Shown here piece by piece: positions 1 through 7,785 of a stretch of 64,000 bases of DNA; the stretch's first letter is position 1, and each line of letters starts with the position of its first letter. Made by a program: the position numbers and the translations under genes. Origin of the DNA: DAITQM01 sp039794245. GTDB lineage: Bacteria; Pseudomonadota; Gammaproteobacteria; Xanthomonadales; Wenzhouxiangellaceae. A model generated the notes under the pieces. It did no database searches. It saw only the letters and a list, made by a program, of their open reading frames with translations, and was not told where the DNA came from. The stretch lies in NCBI GenBank assembly GCA_039794245.1, contig JBDIVS010000002.1, forward strand, positions 142,686 through 206,685, read 5' to 3'.

Positions 1-237
1 GCCGCCGGCGCTGAGATCGACCTGGTCCTCGAACTCCCCGGCAGGCGCGGACTGTGGGCCGTCGAAATCAAGAGCGGCCTGTCAGCGACGCCCGGCAAGG
101 GTTTCCATAACGCCTGCAATGACCTGAAGCCGCAACGCTCCTTTGTCGTCAACTCGGGCGAGGAACGTTACCCGATCACCAGGGATATCGAAGCGATCGG
201 TGTCAGGGAGATGGCGTCGCTCCTGGCAAAGGGGTAG
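1..237 (+). CDS. C-terminal end of a DUF4143-type AAA ATPase (5' end outside window)
   Basis: The reading frame is open from base 1 and ends at TAG 235-237, giving the last 78 residues of a longer protein. It contains AEIDLVLE followed by LWAVEIKSG, the acidic residue plus E-x-K arrangement of a PD-(D/E)XK nuclease-like fold (D7, E22, K24 of the fragment). This is typical of the C-terminal DUF4143 domain of AAA ATPases often annotated as ATP-binding proteins. The function of these ATPases is poorly known. The N-terminal Walker motifs would lie upstream of the window. A related but much shorter remnant lies at 38719-38892. Confidence 0.75.
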   Translation, partial: AAGAEIDLVLELPGRRGLWAVEIKSGLSATPGKGFHNACNDLKPQRSFVVNSGEERYPITRDIEAIGVREMASLLAKG

Positions 238-301
238 GAACAAAGCGTCTAGCGACGGGCGCTTCCGGAGCAGGATCGTACGCCCCGTAGGTGAGCCTTT
301 G

Positions 302-1273
302 TCATCGCGGATCGCTTGATTGGTGGTAACGGTTTGTGATTTCGGCGATAACGCCGGCCATCATTTCCGGCACCGGTGTCGCGACAGCCGCACTGCCATC
401 TACCAGTCCGCCGATCCAGCCCGCCTCACGCATGTCGCCGATAAAACGCCGTTGCCGGCGGCGGCGGGCGTCGCCGACGATCCTGACCGGCCGGCCAGTG
501 GCGAGCGCTTCGCTGATCATATTGACGCTGTCGGCCGTGACCCAGATCTCGCTGGCATAGGCAAGCAATCCCGGGTAGGAATTTTGCCCGGCGTCGTGAA
601 AGCATCCCCGCCGTTCTCCGATCAACCCGGCCAGTATTTTCACCGTCCGCGGTCTGGTGCGCCGCGATGCGGCGCACAGCAAACTGCCGCCGGCCTGTAA
701 ACGGCGATCCAGCGCTGTGGTCAACGCCTTTTGGAGATCGCGCGACAGCGGCATGCCGCCCCACAGCACCACAATTCTCGGCACGGGGTAAGCCGCCAAT
801 ATCGACCATTGACGCCGCGCCGATGTCAGCCAATCGCCGCTCACCGGATGCAAACTGCCGGTGATCTGAACGACGTTCGGCCCGGACAGGGCGTCGTGTG
901 CCGGGGCGATGATGAGATCGAACTCGCCGCGGGCCGAACGCGGATCGAGGATTTGCACCGTGAACACCCGCCGGCCGTAGCGGTGTTTGAGCCAGCGGTT
1001 GGCAAGCGCGGCGCGCCGGCCGCAACCGACGATCAGTGTCCGCACCGCCGGTTCTGGCCACTCCCGGCACAGCCGATCGAGGCCCGGCAACCGATGCGGT
1101 GCGGCCCAACGCCACGGCAGCGGCCAGGCCACCGCCAAAACGACTTCTCCGCCGCCGAGCTGCGCGGCGAGTGCCGCTGCCTGGCGGTCGTGTCCGGCAC
1201 GGCCATCGCTGAGCCGCCATATCGGGATTGGCGGCGGTGCATTGCCGCCTCGGCGATCTTCCACCATCTCCAT
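302..1273 (-). CDS. ELM1/GtrOC1-family protein (DUF1022)
   Basis: Family similarity begins at PIPIWRLSDGRAGHDRQA and continues through the glycosyltransferase-like C-terminal half, with VLWGGMP, SYPGLLAYASEIWVTADSVNMISEALATG and a final GRPVRIV segment. The family is named after plant mitochondrial fission protein ELM1. Bacterial members usually sit in LPS or envelope gene clusters and resemble GT-B glycosyltransferases, which fits the glycosyltransferases that follow. The longest frame starts at 1333, but it would overlap the divergent gene starting at 1320. The ATG at 1273 avoids that overlap and loses no conserved sequence. A start at 1267 is also possible. No partner or substrate can be read from the sequence. 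Confidence 0.8.
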   Translation of the reverse strand: MEMVEDRRGGNAPPPIPIWRLSDGRAGHDRQAAALAAQLGGGEVVLAVAWPLPWRWAAPHRLPGLDRLCREWPEPAVRTLIVGCGRRAALANRWLKHRYGRRVFTVQILDPRSARGEFDLIIAPAHDALSGPNVVQITGSLHPVSGDWLTSARRQWSILAAYPVPRIVVLWGGMPLSRDLQKALTTALDRRLQAGGSLLCAASRRTRPRTVKILAGLIGERRGCFHDAGQNSYPGLLAYASEIWVTADSVNMISEALATGRPVRIVGDARRRRQRRFIGDMREAGWIGGLVDGSAAVATPVPEMMAGVIAEITNRYHQSSDPR

Positions 1274-1319
1274 GCCGCTACAATAACCGGACATTCGACC
1301 GCCCGACCCGGACCCCGTT

Positions 1320-1529
1320 ATGACCACCGTCACCGACGCCGATCGCCCAGAACTCGTTCAAGCCAATACCCAGCAGCGCTACGAAGTGACGCGCGTCGAT
1401 CTGCCGCTCAGTTGCCCGACGCCGGCGATGCGTCTGTGGAACGCCCACCCGCGCGTCTATCTGCCGATCGAAAAAACCGGCGAAGCGCGTTGCCCCTACT
1501 GCAGCGCGCTGTTCGTGTTGAAAGATTAA
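1320..1529 (+). CDS. Zinc-finger domain protein, NDUFS6-like
   Basis: A 69-residue protein with C32, H43, C58 and C61, the Cys-x10-His-x14-Cys-x2-Cys ligand set of the small zinc-finger family related to complex I subunit NDUFS6. The C-terminus reads ARCPYCSALFVLKD, as is usual in proteobacterial members. Such genes commonly sit beside LPS biosynthesis genes, as here. Its TAA stop (1527-1529) lies inside the first bases of the mobile repeat at 1526-1690, so the original 3' end may have been altered by insertion. Its cellular role is unknown. Confidence 0.85.
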   Translation: MTTVTDADRPELVQANTQQRYEVTRVDLPLSCPTPAMRLWNAHPRVYLPIEKTGEARCPYCSALFVLKD

Positions 1530-1690
1530 CCCAACAGTTGCATAAATTTTGCTCGAATTTCTATATTTCTTCATTAAATCAATAAGTTATGAGAATATTA
1601 GTCAAAGCATCGAATTCACCTGGCGTGACGCGCCCGGTTTCTCGCCCGCTTGACCGAGAATTCCGGGAATTTATGCAACAGTTGGGTTAA
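1526..1690. repeat. Family 1 mobile repeat, full 165-bp copy (copy 1)
   Basis: AT-rich non-coding element. The left end is TTAACCCAACAGTTGCATAA and the right end is TTATGCAACAGTTGGGTTAA, an inverted repeat broken only at the central A. The interior holds AT-rich sequence and a GC-rich tail. No open reading frame of transposase size fits in 165 bp. The same ends recur at 7757, 29408, 30871, 51000 and 60744. TTAA at both outer edges could be a 4-bp target duplication, as in IS1380-like transposition, but this is inference. It lies directly upstream of the glycosyltransferase at 1733. Confidence 0.85.
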
Positions 1691-1732
1691 CCGGCCGCCG
1701 CCGCTTAGACCCGGCCGGCGGCCTGCAAAATC

Positions 1733-2845
1733 ATGGGCGATCCGCGCTTTCATATCGTCTATTGCCTTGCCTCTCTCGATTTTGGCGGCTCGGAGCTGGC
1801 GACGATCGAGCTGGCCGAGGGACTTACGGCGCGCGGCCACCAGGTGACCCTGATCGCCGCCCCCGGGCCGCTCGCACCGCGCGCCGCGGCGGCCGGAATT
1901 TCGCACCTGCCCTGGCCGATCGGCCGCAAGCGCGGGCGGACCTTGCTTATCGTGCCGCACTTGCGAGCGTGGCTCGCCCGCACCCGGCCGGATATCGTGC
2001 ATATCCAGGCGCGGCTGCCCGGCTGGATCGCGTATCTTGCCTGGCGCGGTCTGCCGGCCGGCCGCCGGCCGCACCTGGTCAGCACCGTGCACGGCCAGTA
2101 TTCGATCGGCCCCTACAGCCGGGTGATGACCCGCGGCGAGCGGGTGATCGCCGTTTCCGCCAGCATCGAGGAGTATCTCGGCCGGCTCGATCCCGGATGC
2201 CTGGGGCGCGTCGAGGTGATTCCCGGCGGCATCGACCCTGGGCATTACCGCCACGGCTGGCGGCCGCCGGCCGAGTGGCTCGGGTCGTTCCGCGCCACGC
2301 TTGGCGTCGCGCCGGAAGAGCGGCTCGTGACCCTGGTGGCGCGCGGCACGCGGCTTAAAAACCATGCCGGCTTCATTGCGCTGATTGCAAGGTTGCGCGC
2401 GTCCGGTCTCCCGGTGCACGGCCTTATCGCCGGCGGCTTTCCGTCGCGCCGCCAGCATTACCTGGCCGAGCTGCAACGGCAGGCGGCCGACCTCGATGTC
2501 GCGTCCGCACTACACTGGCTCGGTGACCGCACCGACACCCGCGAAATCATCGCCGCCTCGAGCCTGGTCGTGAACCTGAGCATCAAGCCCGAAGCCTTTG
2601 GCCGGACGCTGCTCGAAGCGCTTGCCCTCGGCGTGCCGGCAGCCGGCTGGGCGATCGGCGGCAGCGGTGAAATCCTGGGCCGGATGTATCCGGCAGGTCT
2701 CGTCCCGTTCGGCAACGACGAAGCGCTGGCCGACACCGCGCACCGTCTGCTGACCGACCCCCCGCCGGTACCGGGGATACAGCCTTATTCTCTCGACCAA
2801 ACCGTCGAACAAACGCTCGCGCTGTATCGCTCGCTCGCGTCATGA
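1733..2845 (+). CDS. Glycosyltransferase family 4, LPS core type
   Basis: A 370-residue GT-B glycosyltransferase. The N-terminal acceptor domain begins with HIVYCLASLDFGGSELATIE, containing the glycine-rich GGSE loop. The C-terminal donor domain contains VARGTRLKNHAGFI and KPEAFGRTLLEALALGVPAAG, the E-x7-E region of GT4 enzymes that contacts the nucleotide sugar. It likely adds a sugar to lipopolysaccharide core at the cytoplasmic face. Its stop overlaps the next gene's ATG by four bases, so the two are translationally coupled. No strong Shine-Dalgarno sequence precedes ATG 1733. The mobile repeat ending at 1690 may have replaced the native promoter. Confidence 0.88.
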   Translation: MGDPRFHIVYCLASLDFGGSELATIELAEGLTARGHQVTLIAAPGPLAPRAAAAGISHLPWPIGRKRGRTLLIVPHLRAWLARTRPDIVHIQARLPGWIAYLAWRGLPAGRRPHLVSTVHGQYSIGPYSRVMTRGERVIAVSASIEEYLGRLDPGCLGRVEVIPGGIDPGHYRHGWRPPAEWLGSFRATLGVAPEERLVTLVARGTRLKNHAGFIALIARLRASGLPVHGLIAGGFPSRRQHYLAELQRQAADLDVASALHWLGDRTDTREIIAASSLVVNLSIKPEAFGRTLLEALALGVPAAGWAIGGSGEILGRMYPAGLVPFGNDEALADTAHRLLTDPPPVPGIQPYSLDQTVEQTLALYRSLAS

Positions 2846-3639
2846 ACCGCACGCCGCTCAGCGCTGTCGTCACCACCTTGAACAACGCTGCAACCATCGG
2901 CCGCTGTCTCGACAGCCTGCGCTTCGCCGACGAGATCGTCGTCGTCGATTCGGGCAGTACCGATGGGACCGGCGCGATCGCCAGGGCCGCCGGCGCCCGT
3001 CTTCTGCACCGCGTGTTCGACGGCTACGGCGCGCAGAAGCAATACGCCGTCGAACAGGCGGCGCATGACTGGGTGCTGCTGCTCGATGCCGACGAGGCGC
3101 TCACGCCGGAACTGGGCAGCGAAATCGTCTCGCTGCTGCAAACCCCCCCGCTGTATCCGGCCTGGCGCATCCGCCGCCGCGAACAGCTTTTCTGGCGCTG
3201 GCAGCGGCCGGGCACCCGGCTGAGCGATGCCCTCCGGTTGTTCGACCGGCGCCGCGCCCGGCTCGACACCCAGCCGGTTCACGCCGCGGTGGCGACTTCC
3301 GAAAAAACCGGACGGCTGAAAGGCCTCATTCTCCATTACGGTGAAACCGACCTGCACGTCAAGGTCGCCAAAATCAACACCTACACCAGCGGCACCGTAC
3401 GCGCCGCACCCGGCCGCCGCTTTCTTCGCCTGCGAATGTTGTTTTATCCCACCTTTGCCTTCTGGCGCGAATACCTGTTGCGCCGGCAGTGCATTAACGG
3501 CTGGGCCGGCTTCATCGCCGCCCGGAGCAGTGCCTTCCAGGCGTTCCTGAAAGACGCCAAACGCTACGACGACCGCCATCTGCGGCCGCCGGAACTGCTC
3601 GACAGCCGGCGGCGAAGCTATCACGAACCGCCGGTCTGA
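2842..3639 (+). CDS. Glycosyltransferase family 2, WaaE/KdtX-like
   Basis: A 265-residue GT-A enzyme. The N-terminus PLSAVVTTLNNAATIGRCLDSL leads to the nucleotide-binding EIVVVDSGSTDGT, and VLLLDADEALTP supplies the DxD-type metal site. The C-terminal part (RRQCINGWAGFIAARSSAFQAFLK) matches the short WaaE/KdtX subfamily, which adds a beta-linked glucose to heptose of the LPS inner core. The start overlaps the preceding glycosyltransferase (ATGA). The exact sugar and linkage cannot be read from sequence. Confidence 0.88.
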   Translation: MNRTPLSAVVTTLNNAATIGRCLDSLRFADEIVVVDSGSTDGTGAIARAAGARLLHRVFDGYGAQKQYAVEQAAHDWVLLLDADEALTPELGSEIVSLLQTPPLYPAWRIRRREQLFWRWQRPGTRLSDALRLFDRRRARLDTQPVHAAVATSEKTGRLKGLILHYGETDLHVKVAKINTYTSGTVRAAPGRRFLRLRMLFYPTFAFWREYLLRRQCINGWAGFIAARSSAFQAFLKDAKRYDDRHLRPPELLDSRRRSYHEPPV

Positions 3640-3920
3640 TCACCTTGTTTGCCATGTTCCGCTGCGCCGTCCGGCAGCCGGCCGCTGCGGCGCCGCGCGA
3701 ACTCGATCTGCGCGTACAGCGGCCGCAGATCGTTGTCGGCCCAGCGCTGCATCTCAGCGCATCACCCAGGCATCGAGGGGCAGGGGATAGGCTTTCTTAC
3801 CAGGCTCCATGACTTATTGGTAGATGCAGCCGGAGTAGAACACCGCCTCGGCTGATCTTGGCCGGCCGGCCACACCGAGGTTCAGCACGATCAGCCACAA
3901 CAGCGACAGTCAACCTCCCA
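3621..3920 (-). pseudogene. Possible eroded gene remnant
   Basis: This stretch fills most of the gap between 3640 and the next promoter. On the minus strand, bases 3752-3621 encode 43 residues starting MQRWADNDLRPLYAQIEFARR, ending at a TGA that overlaps the end of the glycosyltransferase gene. Further upstream on the same strand, in a different frame, LSLLWLIVLNLGVAG looks like a membrane segment followed by a stop. Frame changes and stops between these tracts suggest decay of a membrane-associated gene. The family was not recognised and this call could be coincidental. Confidence 0.3.
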
Positions 3921-3972
3921 CCCCAGATGGATCCCCACCCATCGACTCCCAGGATTCCCTGTGGCAACGCCC

Positions 3973-3998
3973 TTGACAAGCCTGGGGGGGGGTAGAAT
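3973..3998 (+). promoter_or_regulatory. Putative sigma-70 promoter with G9 tract in the spacer
   Basis: TTGACA at 3973-3978 is a consensus -35 box and TAGAAT at 3993-3998 is close to a -10 box. The spacer is only 14 bp and contains nine consecutive G (3984-3992). Homopolymer tracts inside promoter spacers are a known cause of phase variation, because slippage changes spacer length. Three more G would give the preferred 17-bp spacing. It faces the secreted protein gene at 4083. Confidence 0.5.
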
Positions 3999-4005
3999 TG
4001 AAATG

Positions 4006-4030
4006 CGTGATGGGTTTTTGTACCATCACG
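4006..4030 (+). promoter_or_regulatory. Inverted repeat in the 5' leader
   Basis: CGTGATGG at 4006-4013 and CCATCACG at 4023-4030 form a perfect 8-bp inverted repeat around a 9-base T-rich loop. It begins just after the expected transcription start of the promoter at 3973-3998 and lies about 50 bases upstream of the start codon. It could be a repressor operator or an mRNA hairpin. Confidence 0.45.
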
Positions 4031-4082
4031 TCAGTAACCTGTCTGGGATGGGTCAATGTATCGTTAGTGCAAGGAGTAAATG

Positions 4083-5054
4083 ATGAAACGTCTTTTTTTA
4101 TTATCGGTAGTATTGGTGCCATTCGGCTATGCCGAACAGGCAGTCGCGTCCGGTGTTTCCGGTGACGAGTGTTACCAGTGCGATCAATGGCAATATGAAG
4201 CAAAAGCGGAACAGCTGGCGTTCGATGTGGTACCTTCAGGTAAAGTGTATGTTCTCGACCGTTTTAATAATGTATTGAAAAAATATCTTGTAACATCAGA
4301 ACCGCAACCGAATGCTGATCCACAAGCGCAATCAAAAAATAAAGCGCTTGATCAGATGCTTGTCGCGGAAGGTATTACAGAAAAAGATATTATCGACCAT
4401 ATCGTCATAGAGCGCCGCTCTTTCCTAATCGATTTATGGGATATTCCTCCGAGTTCAGAGGAAATCGAGCTATTCAACAATTTCGATTATCTGGCTGAGA
4501 AAATTCTGGGTATCGGCGATCCAGGAAATAGTTCTGGCGTCAATGCAACTGTCGACGTTGATATACCCCTGGGTGCAATTCCAGATGTTGGAAGTGCGCA
4601 TGATGTCATCGGGAATTTTGCGCTCGGTTTGCAGGTTGGAAGCTGGGTCATTGCTAATCATACCAACGCGATATTCTGGCGCGAAGTGGCCAAACAGGTT
4701 AGCAGTCTGTTTGCGATAAGGTATATCGCGCAGTACAAATATAATGTCCGGGTCCATTTTCCCGATGGCAGCTTGGGGATATGGGATGTGAATGAAGTCA
4801 CGCAGTTTTTCGAGCCGCTGTTTGACACTTTCTTCGACTCGGAGTTGAATTCTATCCCCAACACATTAAACGATATTTCAGGAAGAACATTCCGATTTGA
4901 CGGTGGCGCTGGCGAAAATCCCAATATCGGCAAAATGGCCGGCCGCATCGAGTTGATCGGCGGCAGCATTACCGGCGACACATCGGGCGGCTGCAGTGTG
5001 ACTACATTCACTTGCGGCCCGGATAGTTGCAGAGTAACTTGCCGGATGGATTAG
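4083..5054 (+). CDS. Secreted protein of unknown function, AT-rich
   Basis: About 323 residues with a signal peptide (MKRLFLLSVVLVPFGYAEQAVASG). The mature N-terminus has two close cysteines (ECYQCDQ) and the C-terminus has a cysteine cluster (GGCSVTTFTCGPDSCRVTC), suggesting disulfides and an extracytoplasmic location. I do not recognise a family. AAGGAG at 4071-4076 gives 6-nt spacing to ATG 4083; ATG 4080 is the alternative. Codon use and base composition are clearly more AT-rich than the neighbours, suggesting horizontal acquisition. It stands alone behind the G-tract promoter and leader hairpin. Confidence 0.75.
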   Translation: MKRLFLLSVVLVPFGYAEQAVASGVSGDECYQCDQWQYEAKAEQLAFDVVPSGKVYVLDRFNNVLKKYLVTSEPQPNADPQAQSKNKALDQMLVAEGITEKDIIDHIVIERRSFLIDLWDIPPSSEEIELFNNFDYLAEKILGIGDPGNSSGVNATVDVDIPLGAIPDVGSAHDVIGNFALGLQVGSWVIANHTNAIFWREVAKQVSSLFAIRYIAQYKYNVRVHFPDGSLGIWDVNEVTQFFEPLFDTFFDSELNSIPNTLNDISGRTFRFDGGAGENPNIGKMAGRIELIGGSITGDTSGGCSVTTFTCGPDSCRVTCRMD

Positions 5055-5101
5055 ATTCCTGTCTTGCCCCGGGCGGTGCCATACACCGCCCGGGGACGTG
5101 C

Positions 5102-6001
5102 CTACGGCGTGTACCAGCCCTCCTCCCCAGCCGGCCGGGTCTTGAAGCGGCGGTGGACCCACCAATACTGGGCGGGGTCGTCGCGAATCGCACCCTCCAA
5201 CTCACGGTTGAGATCTGCCAGGAGCGGACCGGGATCGTCACCGACCTCATGCGGCTTGCCGATCGTCACCCGGTACGAGCCGTCATCCAGGCGGCGGACC
5301 GCCATCGTCAGCACCCGGGCGCCGCTCGCCCGGGCCAGCGTCCAGGTCGCTTTCAAAGTTGCCGCAAGATGGCCGAAAAACGGCACAAACAGCGAGCGGC
5401 GCGGCCCGAAATCCTGATCGGGGGCGTACCACAGCACTTCGCCGGCGGTCAGCGCGCGGCGCGCCGTACGGAAGTCGTTTTTCGGAATCATCCGAACCGT
5501 GTAACGCCCGCGGCCGCGATTCTGCCACCATTCCAGCACCGGATCGCCGAGCGGCCGGTAAACGCCGCTCAAGCGCAATCGTTCGGACAGCAGCCGGCCG
5601 GCAATTTCGAGCGACGTGAAATGACCGGTGACGAGCAGTACGCCACGACCGGCCTGGCGCGCGGCGACCAGCCACTCGAAGCCCTCGATCTCGACCGCCG
5701 GCAGTCGTTCAACGACGGGCAACGACCAGGCCCAGGCGCTTTCGATCACAGTCCGCCCCAGATTGCCAAACAAGCGGCGCATGACGGCCCGCTGTGAGCG
5801 TTCGTCCAGTTCAGGGAAACAGCGGCCAAGATTGATCGCCGCGATCCGCCGGCGCCGCCGGAGCACGACATACAGCAGCCGACCGAGGCCGGCGCCCAGT
5901 GCCAGCCCGGCACGACGTGGCAGCCGCGCGGCCAAGACCAGCAGGCCGACAATCAGCCAGCCCGCCCAGTGGCGTGGAACGAAGGGCGAGGGCGCATGCA
6001 T
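5102..6001 (-). CDS. lpxL: Lipid A biosynthesis acyltransferase, LpxL/HtrB family
   Basis: A 299-residue inner-membrane acyltransferase that adds a secondary acyl chain to Kdo2-lipid A. The N-terminus carries a membrane segment (WLIVGLLVLAARLPRRAGLALGAG cut into two hydrophobic stretches). The catalytic H-x4-E motif is H127 and E132 in VTGHFTSLEIAG. YAPDQDFGPRRSLFVPFFG is the other conserved block. The frame stays open upstream to 6376, but that extension runs through repeat DNA, so ATG 6001 (MHAPSPFVPRHW) is chosen. waaA, which makes its acceptor, is divergent at 6355. A second family member lies at 61540. Confidence 0.9.
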   Translation of the reverse strand: MHAPSPFVPRHWAGWLIVGLLVLAARLPRRAGLALGAGLGRLLYVVLRRRRRIAAINLGRCFPELDERSQRAVMRRLFGNLGRTVIESAWAWSLPVVERLPAVEIEGFEWLVAARQAGRGVLLVTGHFTSLEIAGRLLSERLRLSGVYRPLGDPVLEWWQNRGRGRYTVRMIPKNDFRTARRALTAGEVLWYAPDQDFGPRRSLFVPFFGHLAATLKATWTLARASGARVLTMAVRRLDDGSYRVTIGKPHEVGDDPGPLLADLNRELEGAIRDDPAQYWWVHRRFKTRPAGEEGWYTP

Positions 6002-6069
6002 CGGCGTATTGTGACAGCCAAAAATCTCGGTGGCACGGCCAGGAGGATAAGAGGTCAAAATGGGATAAG

Positions 6070-6118
6070 GGGTCAGGTCTTGATTCTTGCATCTAGTGCA
6101 AAGATCAAGACCTGACCC
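6070..6118. repeat. REP-like hairpin, GTCAGGTCTTGA type
   Basis: Arms GGGTCAGGTCTTGAT (6070-6084) and ATCAAGACCTGACCC (6104-6118) are perfectly complementary, with a further inner stem TTGCA/TGCAA. Related sequence (GGTCAAAATGGGATAAGG, TCTGACCCCACTATTTCC) flanks it on both sides. This resembles the palindromes mobilised by REP-associated tyrosine transposases. No such transposase is in the window. It occupies the lpxL-waaA intergenic gap (6002-6354). The rest of that gap has only GC-rich sequence with a CCGGAATGAC motif. Confidence 0.65.
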
Positions 6119-6354
6119 TGCTATTTCTGACCCCACTATTTCCTCGATATTCCTAGCTTTGTGTCCTATCTTCGTGGTGGAATTCATGAGGCATCTGTCT
6201 GGATTCTTGCCTGCTGCAGGCAGGCCGGATCCCGCTCCGCTGCCGCGGACGCGTCCGGAATGACGATTGAAGGGAAGGCAGGCGCGACCGGAATGGCAAG
6301 ATCTGCATTTGCCCGGCAAGCGATAATAGCGGCTCGCTCCCCGATCGGCCCGCA

Positions 6355-7680
6355 ATGAACACGCATCGTCCGGCATCCGGCGAAACCCTGCGGCAACGGC
6401 TGCTCCACTGGCTGTACTCGGCGGCGGTCTATCTGGCCACGCCGCTGATCCTCGGTTATTTCACCTGGCGCGGGTTTACTGACCGCCGTTACTGGCGCGG
6501 CTGGAAAGAACGCTTCGGCCTGCCGGGCGCCCGGCCGCCGGCCGGCGGCATCGTGCTGCATGCCGTCTCGCTCGGCGAAGTCAACGGCGCCCTGCCCTTG
6601 ATCGCCGCCCTCAAGGCACAGCGGCCCGACCTGCCGCTCACCGTGACGACCACCACGCCGAGCGGCATGGCCCGGGCCCGGGAATGCCTCACTTTGGAGG
6701 CGGCCACGCAGTTTCTGCCGCTCGATCTGCCGGGCGCGGTACGGCGTTTTCTTAACCGCCTCCGGCCGGCCTTGCTGATCGTCATGGAAACCGAGATCTG
6801 GCCGAACCTGTTCCGCGCCGCCGAACGCCGCGGCATCCCGATCGTGCTGGCCAACGCCCGGCTGACGGCGCGGTCGGCCTGCGGCTACCGCCGCCTGCTG
6901 CCGCAGGCCCGCCGGGCGCTGCAACGCACTGCGCTGGTGCTGGCGCAAAGCGCAACCGATGCGCAACGCCTGTGCAGGGCCGGGGCCCCCGCCGAACGGC
7001 TCGAGGTCACCGGCAATCTGAAATGCGATATCGAGTTACCGGCCGGGCTCGCCGATGAGGGTGAGGATCTTAGACGGCGGCTCGGCGGGCCGCGCCCGGT
7101 CTGGCTGGCGGCCAGCACCCACCCCGACGAGGAAAGCCGGCTGCTCGCCGTGCACCGGCGCCTTCAGGCCCGGTTCCCGGGACTCCTACTGATCCTGATC
7201 CCGCGCCATCCGGAGCGCGCCGGGCGGCTGGTCGCAACGATCGAAAACGGCGGCTTTCGCCTGTGCCGGCACAGCCGCCTGACCGGCGATGCGGCGGCAA
7301 ACTGCGATGTGCTGCTGGTCGATGCGCTCGGCGTGCTGCTCGGCTATGCCGCGGCGGCCGATGTGGTGTTCGTCGGCGGTAGCCTGGTTTCGACGATCGG
7401 CGGCCACAATCTGCTCGAGCCGGCGGCGCTCGGCAAACCGGTGCTGATCGGTCCGCACCACGAAAACTTCGCGGCGCTGACCGCGCTCCTCGCCGATGCC
7501 GGCGGCGCGCAGGTGGTCGGCAATATCAGGGCGCTTGAGGAAAACTTGGCGGCGCTGCTCGCCGACCCGGAACAGCGGGCAGAACAGGGCAACGCGGCAC
7601 GCGACACCGTGCACCGCGCCCGCGGCGCGGTGCAGCGGACGATTGCAGCTCTGGCACCGTTACTGAATCGAACACGCTGA
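6355..7680 (+). CDS. waaA: 3-deoxy-D-manno-octulosonic acid (Kdo) transferase
   Basis: A 441-residue GT-B enzyme that transfers Kdo from CMP-Kdo to lipid IVA at the inner membrane. The N-terminal membrane anchor (AVYLATPLILGYFTWRGF) is followed by HAVSLGEVNGALPLI with the catalytic glutamate, then METEIWPNL and NARLTARSA. The C-terminal donor domain shows ASTHPDEE, PRHPER and GGSLVSTIGGHNLLEPA. The length is normal for KdtA/WaaA. It is divergent from lpxL, which works on its product. Whether it adds one or two Kdo residues cannot be told from sequence. Confidence 0.95.
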   Translation: MNTHRPASGETLRQRLLHWLYSAAVYLATPLILGYFTWRGFTDRRYWRGWKERFGLPGARPPAGGIVLHAVSLGEVNGALPLIAALKAQRPDLPLTVTTTTPSGMARARECLTLEAATQFLPLDLPGAVRRFLNRLRPALLIVMETEIWPNLFRAAERRGIPIVLANARLTARSACGYRRLLPQARRALQRTALVLAQSATDAQRLCRAGAPAERLEVTGNLKCDIELPAGLADEGEDLRRRLGGPRPVWLAASTHPDEESRLLAVHRRLQARFPGLLLILIPRHPERAGRLVATIENGGFRLCRHSRLTGDAAANCDVLLVDALGVLLGYAAAADVVFVGGSLVSTIGGHNLLEPAALGKPVLIGPHHENFAALTALLADAGGAQVVGNIRALEENLAALLADPEQRAEQGNAARDTVHRARGAVQRTIAALAPLLNRTR

Positions 7681-7756
7681 ACCACCGGCCGGCGTGATTG
7701 TGCATGGCTGAACAGGATTTTTTGGGTTTATTCCGCACAAATCGCACCGCCTGATG

Positions 7757-7777
7757 TTAACCCAACAGTTGGGTTAA
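7757..7777. repeat. Family 1 minimal scar, 21-bp palindrome (copy 2)
   Basis: TTAACCCAAC, one A, then GTTGGGTTAA: the two outer ends of the family 1 repeat joined with the interior missing. Both ends of the full element contain CAACAGTTG as a 9-bp direct repeat, and deletion between those copies would give exactly this sequence. It lies 8 bp beyond the tolC stop codon. Confidence 0.8.
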
Positions 7778-7785
7778 CCCGGCGC

